A stretch of 23,434 nt of DNA from Phaeoceros laevis (taxonomy: Eukaryota > Anthocerotophyta > Anthocerotopsida > Notothyladales), in NCBI GenBank assembly GCA_049999765.1, contig JBNGIQ010009497.1, forward strand, positions 40,613 through 64,046, written 5' to 3'. A program made the position numbers and the translations under genes. Positions 20,616 to 23,434 of this stretch are shown piece after piece. Each line of letters opens with the position of its first letter. Position 1 is the stretch's first letter. Under the pieces are notes generated by a model. It saw only the letters and a program-made list of their open reading frames with translations. It searched no databases and was not told the DNA's origin.

Positions 20616-20725
20616 GACAGGCTGAATTACGCAAACTCACGGGGCGAGCCAACCGGATAACAACGAGCCAGTTTCCTTAATGTCCGGGCAAGGTGTGGTG
20701 AGTGAGCATAAAAATACAAGATTCG

Positions 20726-20729
20726 AAAA
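20726..20729 (-). terminator. RNA polymerase III terminator of the tRNA gene
   Basis: A run of four T on the minus strand lies 6 nt past the tRNA 3' end, the usual Pol III stop signal. Confidence 0.7.
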
Positions 20730-20735
20730 CCAAGA

Positions 20736-20808
20736 CGCCGCCCGGGGGGCTCGAACCCCCGACCACAAGGTTAAGAGCCTTGCGCTCTACCAACTGAGCT
20801 AGGGCGGC
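20736..20808 (-). tRNA. tRNA-Lys(CTT)
   Basis: The minus strand folds as a complete cloverleaf of 73 nt. Acceptor stem GCCGCCC pairs with GGGCGGC. The D stem is GCTC/GAGC with loop AGTTGGTA. The anticodon stem is CAAGG/CCTTG around loop CTCTTAA, anticodon CTT, which reads AAG (lysine). The T stem is GGGGG/CCCCC with loop TTCGAGC. The discriminator base is G. There is no intron and CCA is not encoded, as expected for a eukaryotic nuclear tRNA gene. Confidence 0.97.
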
Positions 20809-20829
20809 CTTTCTATTACGAAAGATCTT

Positions 20830-21106
20830 AATAATGTCTACCTTCTTTGTTTGTTTCAAGCCGGAAGTTTTGCAGGGCGGCCAGAACGGCAACAAATAGA
20901 GTGGTTTTGCGTATTGTCGATAGACTGATAATCATCTTACACAAAGCAGCCTTAGCCTTAGCAGCCCTCTCTCAACACACATTACTCCGGCTGCCCCTAC
21001 AAAACTGTTCCTAGTGACTGCCACCAGCCATGGTGATGGCTGCTACCCTTTCGCTTCTTTTGAGAAGCGGTGTGCCCCTTTCCCGGATGGCAAAGGTTGC
21101 AAGCTA
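20830..21106. other. No gene found
   Basis: This stretch lies between the tRNA gene and the stop of the next minus-strand reading frame. It would contain the 3' UTR of that frame. A 26-codon plus-strand frame starting ATGGTGATGGCTGCTACC has a good start context but no visible continuation. Confidence 0.3.
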
Positions 21107-21494
21107 CTAGGTGTTCACAATGTATTTACAAAGCTTTTGGCTCACCAGTCCATTTGACATGGTGTGCTTGAGCTGCTGAAGGAGGGGGAGACCAGCCCAG
21201 GAAGACTCTTGGTTCCTGTGCTTCAGCTCCACAGCGTAGCTGTCATGGCTGGACATCAGCATTCGAAACCTTCCAGGAGGAAGCTGTGATTTGGTCATTT
21301 GCTATCGATACACAGCTTCTGACAAAATTTTGTCTCCAATTGTGCTGTGGCACTGCTGGATGACGAAGATCTGCACAGACCACTGACCCTGATGAGAAAT
21401 CTTTGTCCTCTAAATGAAGTGTTAGCGCGGGAAGCCAGAAATCGAGAGGAAAGGGCCACCAGACTACCTGCTCGAAACGTCCGCGTACATAGTC
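21107..21494 (-). pseudogene. 3' exons of an unidentified gene with an in-frame TAG
   Basis: A 27-nt exon 21494-21468 (DYVRGRFEQ) joins in phase 0, across a 79-nt GT...AG intron, to 21388-21107. That exon reads QWSVQIFVIQQCHSTIGDKI, then TAG (21304-21302), then LPPGRFRMLMSSHDSYAVEL to the terminal stop TAG at 21109-21107. Both sides of the internal stop look like real protein in the same frame. An intron over the stop would be about 32 nt, too short for a plant. Upstream, an ATG at 21640 opens a frame (MAQASKSESSLSAS) that could be the first exon. The family is not recognised. Either a nonsense allele or pseudogene, or an alternative splice form I could not work out. Confidence 0.35.
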
Positions 21495-21649
21495 CTAACA
21501 TCATCCGGGTCCATGTTGCAGCTGACAACCGGTCTGGGACGCGAGGCCAGCAAAGGGCCGCAGGAAGCCATATCGAGCCCACAGGTGTGCTGCTGTATGG
21601 AGGCGGACAGACTGGATTCTGACTTAGACGCCTGCGCCATCCCTGGTTT

Positions 21650-22775
21650 TCACGCACAAAAAAAAACACACCGGTCAGTGACCAGTGTGTTGCTAATCCA
21701 AGCCCGGGTGTGCAGGAAATCTGGAAATCAGACATTTCTTCATCCTACAACAACAAGACAGAACAGGTTCCGTGCTCGGACCTGCGGTGATCCCTTCCGT
21801 CTGAAGCAGGTGCCTATTTTTGAATGCCTTGGAAGCACAATTTGCAAGTGCTCTGCGGCAAGGAAGAAGTTTCCCCTGTGCTACGAGGGAGACCGCCCAG
21901 CTCTTCCAAGGCTGCACCTCCAAATTAGCCCCGCAGCAGCTGGCACTCCTGCTGGAGGGCTAGCGGAAGCTGAAGGGCCAGCCACTGCGCAGCGGGAGAA
22001 GGACGTTAAAGGGGAGGTGCCAGGCTCCTTGCTGCCCATGAATATAGGCCGGAGTGATCGGATCGAGGAGAGAGAGCGGCGGGTAAACCTTGGGAGTCAT
22101 CTGCTGTCCCTGCACCAGACACAAGTGGTTAAACCTCCGCACAAAGTGACATTCCTGCTGTGATCCCATTCCAAGCAAAGCACAGCCGGAAACACCAGGC
22201 TTAAAGCTGGGAAGAAGATGAATCGTGGCCGTAGGCTGGGCGGGCATTGAGATAACAGCCATTCCGCACCTGCTGGTGTCACCAGACAGCTGCCGCTTGT
22301 CACCGTCTACCACATGCTATGCGGCTACCCGACACAGTACCAACTTGCTTGCAAGCTTGCGTTTTGCAGAGTGCAATTGCCTGCCGCCATGTCCGAACTG
22401 CAAGCTCACACGAGGTGAAATCTCGGAAGAAGACAAGCTGGGGCCCTGACCGCAGCTGCAACCGCAGTGTGCTCGTCCAGCATGTGCATCCAGCTACTTG
22501 TCCCTAGCGCAGCCCTGATTCCGGCTTCTGTGTCGGCTAGCAAAAATCTTCAACCACCTCCAACTAACCGCACCCGCGCGGGTGAAGATCTAATATCCAC
22601 AAAGGCCTTTAAAGACATGGCTACACCTGGAGCGCAATCTCGCCATCCTCCCATCCATCCAGCCTCGCGCATCGCACCACGGCATCTGCGGCTTCCTCGA
22701 CTACGACGGCGGGGGGCATGTCAGAAGCCCGACGACATTCTCCAGGGGTATCTGTGTAGAAGGGCAGGGTATTTT
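21650..22775. other. Overlapping frames on both strands, no secure gene
   Basis: Long frames overlap here on both strands and none shows a known motif. A plus-strand frame ending at 22449 is rich in Cys (ECNCLPPCPNCKLTRGE), and a minus-strand ATG near 22390 starts MAAGNCTLQNASLQASWYC but soon meets TAG. Either could be an exon; the evidence is too thin to choose. Confidence 0.3.
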
Positions 22776-23184
22776 CTACGCCTCAAAGTCATCGCCGAGC
22801 AGCTGACACACGACTCTAACCTTCACGTCGATAACAGACAGCCCCCGCAGCACGCGCCTCAAGGGATGCGTTGTTTCTTGTAACAGCTTTTCTATATCTG
22901 CAATACAATACCTACACTCATCAATGGATTTGATCGCACGTACAGTAGGTATTGGCTTGATCCTTGCCTCTCAGGTAGCCGTACACAGCGCATCACTCCA
23001 ATTTTTGCATGACAAAAATAATGTTCCAGTTGAACGACAAAAACAATGCGCGCACAGGGCCAATGCCAACCAACGAATCCTAGATTTATTGTTTCTTACA
23101 AGTGTGACGCACAAAGGCCAGGATCCGTGACTCCATGAGCATCAGGGACCGGACGTCCTTTCCTTCATTTGAAATGCAACTTCG
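22776..23184 (-). CDS. Unidentified gene, last two exons
   Basis: Exon 23184-23100 (RSCISNEGKDVRSLMLMESR, then ILAFVRHT) ends in phase 1 at T/GTAAGA. After a 202-nt intron it joins exon 22897-22776 at TTGCAG/AT, restoring a Tyr codon. It continues IEKLLQETTHPLRRVLRGLS to VCQLLGDDFEA and a TAG stop. Donor, acceptor and phase all agree, which is hard to get by chance. The upstream side begins after CTGTCAG, so more 5' exons should lie toward or beyond the right edge. The predicted part is helical, with alternating hydrophobic and charged residues. I do not recognise the family. Confidence 0.4.
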
Positions 23185-23434
23185 CTGACAGCATAGGGGG
23201 TTATTCCTGGCTGCTTGGAGCTTCCATAGTGCTCACTATGTGCAGTACACATCATGTACTAGACTTGTCCGTGGAAGAATTTAAAATGGGGTGGTTTTGT
23301 GCTCCATATAAGAGAGACTTATCAATAAGTGGTGGGGCTGGATATCGTCCTCAAACGCCATGAGTGAAGACCATGGCCATCATACTATACACACTAGAGT
23401 GCGCCCTTGATTTAGGTTGATATAGGTTACTGGC
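23185..23434. other. Right edge, nothing recognisable
   Basis: No motif is seen on either strand. The stretch may be intron of the minus-strand gene whose exons end at 22776. Confidence 0.3.

Larger units (their letters stand above)
19984..20683. mobile_element. Foldback-type element with 43-nt terminal inverted repeats
   Basis: Positions 19984-20026 and the reverse complement of 20641-20683 agree at 38 of 43 positions (core TTGTTATCCGGTTGGC identical). Both ends begin ACATTAAGG when read inward. The 700-bp interior has no transposase-like frame; it is filled with short direct duplications. I could not see a convincing target-site duplication, and the left end overlaps the 83-nt hairpin by 2 nt. 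A non-autonomous TIR or foldback element is the best reading. Confidence 0.6.

Noticed and set aside
21513-22163. Long plus-strand frame of 216 codons
   Set aside because: No motif or transit signal is seen, its composition is typical of an antisense shadow, and it overlaps plausible minus-strand exons.

Overview
This window is nuclear DNA of a land plant, most likely a seed-free vascular plant such as a lycophyte. The sequence shows several pentatricopeptide-repeat (PPR) genes and PPR wrecks of the PLS type, spliced genes with very short introns (mostly 70-160 nt, GT...AG), a standard nuclear tRNA gene and a 100-N scaffold gap. The clade assignment is inference; nothing here names a species.

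Layout. 1-1097 (minus): 5' part of an intact PPR gene running off the left edge. 1098-1780: gene-free, with two hairpins. 1780-2830 (minus): a badly decayed PPR gene. 2865-3938 (plus): an unidentified spliced gene whose last three exons splice cleanly. 3963-9817 (minus): a complete 13-exon FANCI gene, for which I could close every exon phase, giving a 1505-residue protein; an E2F-type site lies just upstream. 10020-10800: no secure gene. 10875-12166 (plus): a complete five-exon mitochondrial carrier of 305 residues, SLC25A44-like. 12233-12332: gap. 13131-13973 (plus): an intronless, very divergent TATA-binding-protein (TBP) homologue with both halves of the TBP saddle, followed directly by a 3 x 115/116-bp tandem array and a 27-bp minisatellite. 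About 15900-19404 (minus): a long PPR E/DYW-type pseudogene with many stops and frameshifts. 19394-20683: a repeat complex made of a 248/259-bp tandem duplication, an 83-nt hairpin and a 700-bp foldback element with 43-nt inverted ends and four internal two-copy duplications. 20736-20808 (minus): tRNA-Lys(CTT). 21107-23184 (minus): exons of two unidentified genes, one carrying an in-frame stop.

How the parts relate. There are no operons; genes are independent units. FANCI acts in interstrand crosslink repair with FANCD2, the carrier in the mitochondrial inner membrane, and the PPR proteins in organelle RNA processing or editing. The most unusual gene is the TBP-like one: it keeps the two-repeat TBP fold but changes two of the four DNA-intercalating phenylalanines. 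It may be a lineage-specific TBP-related factor, or a gene acquired from a large DNA virus or mobile element.
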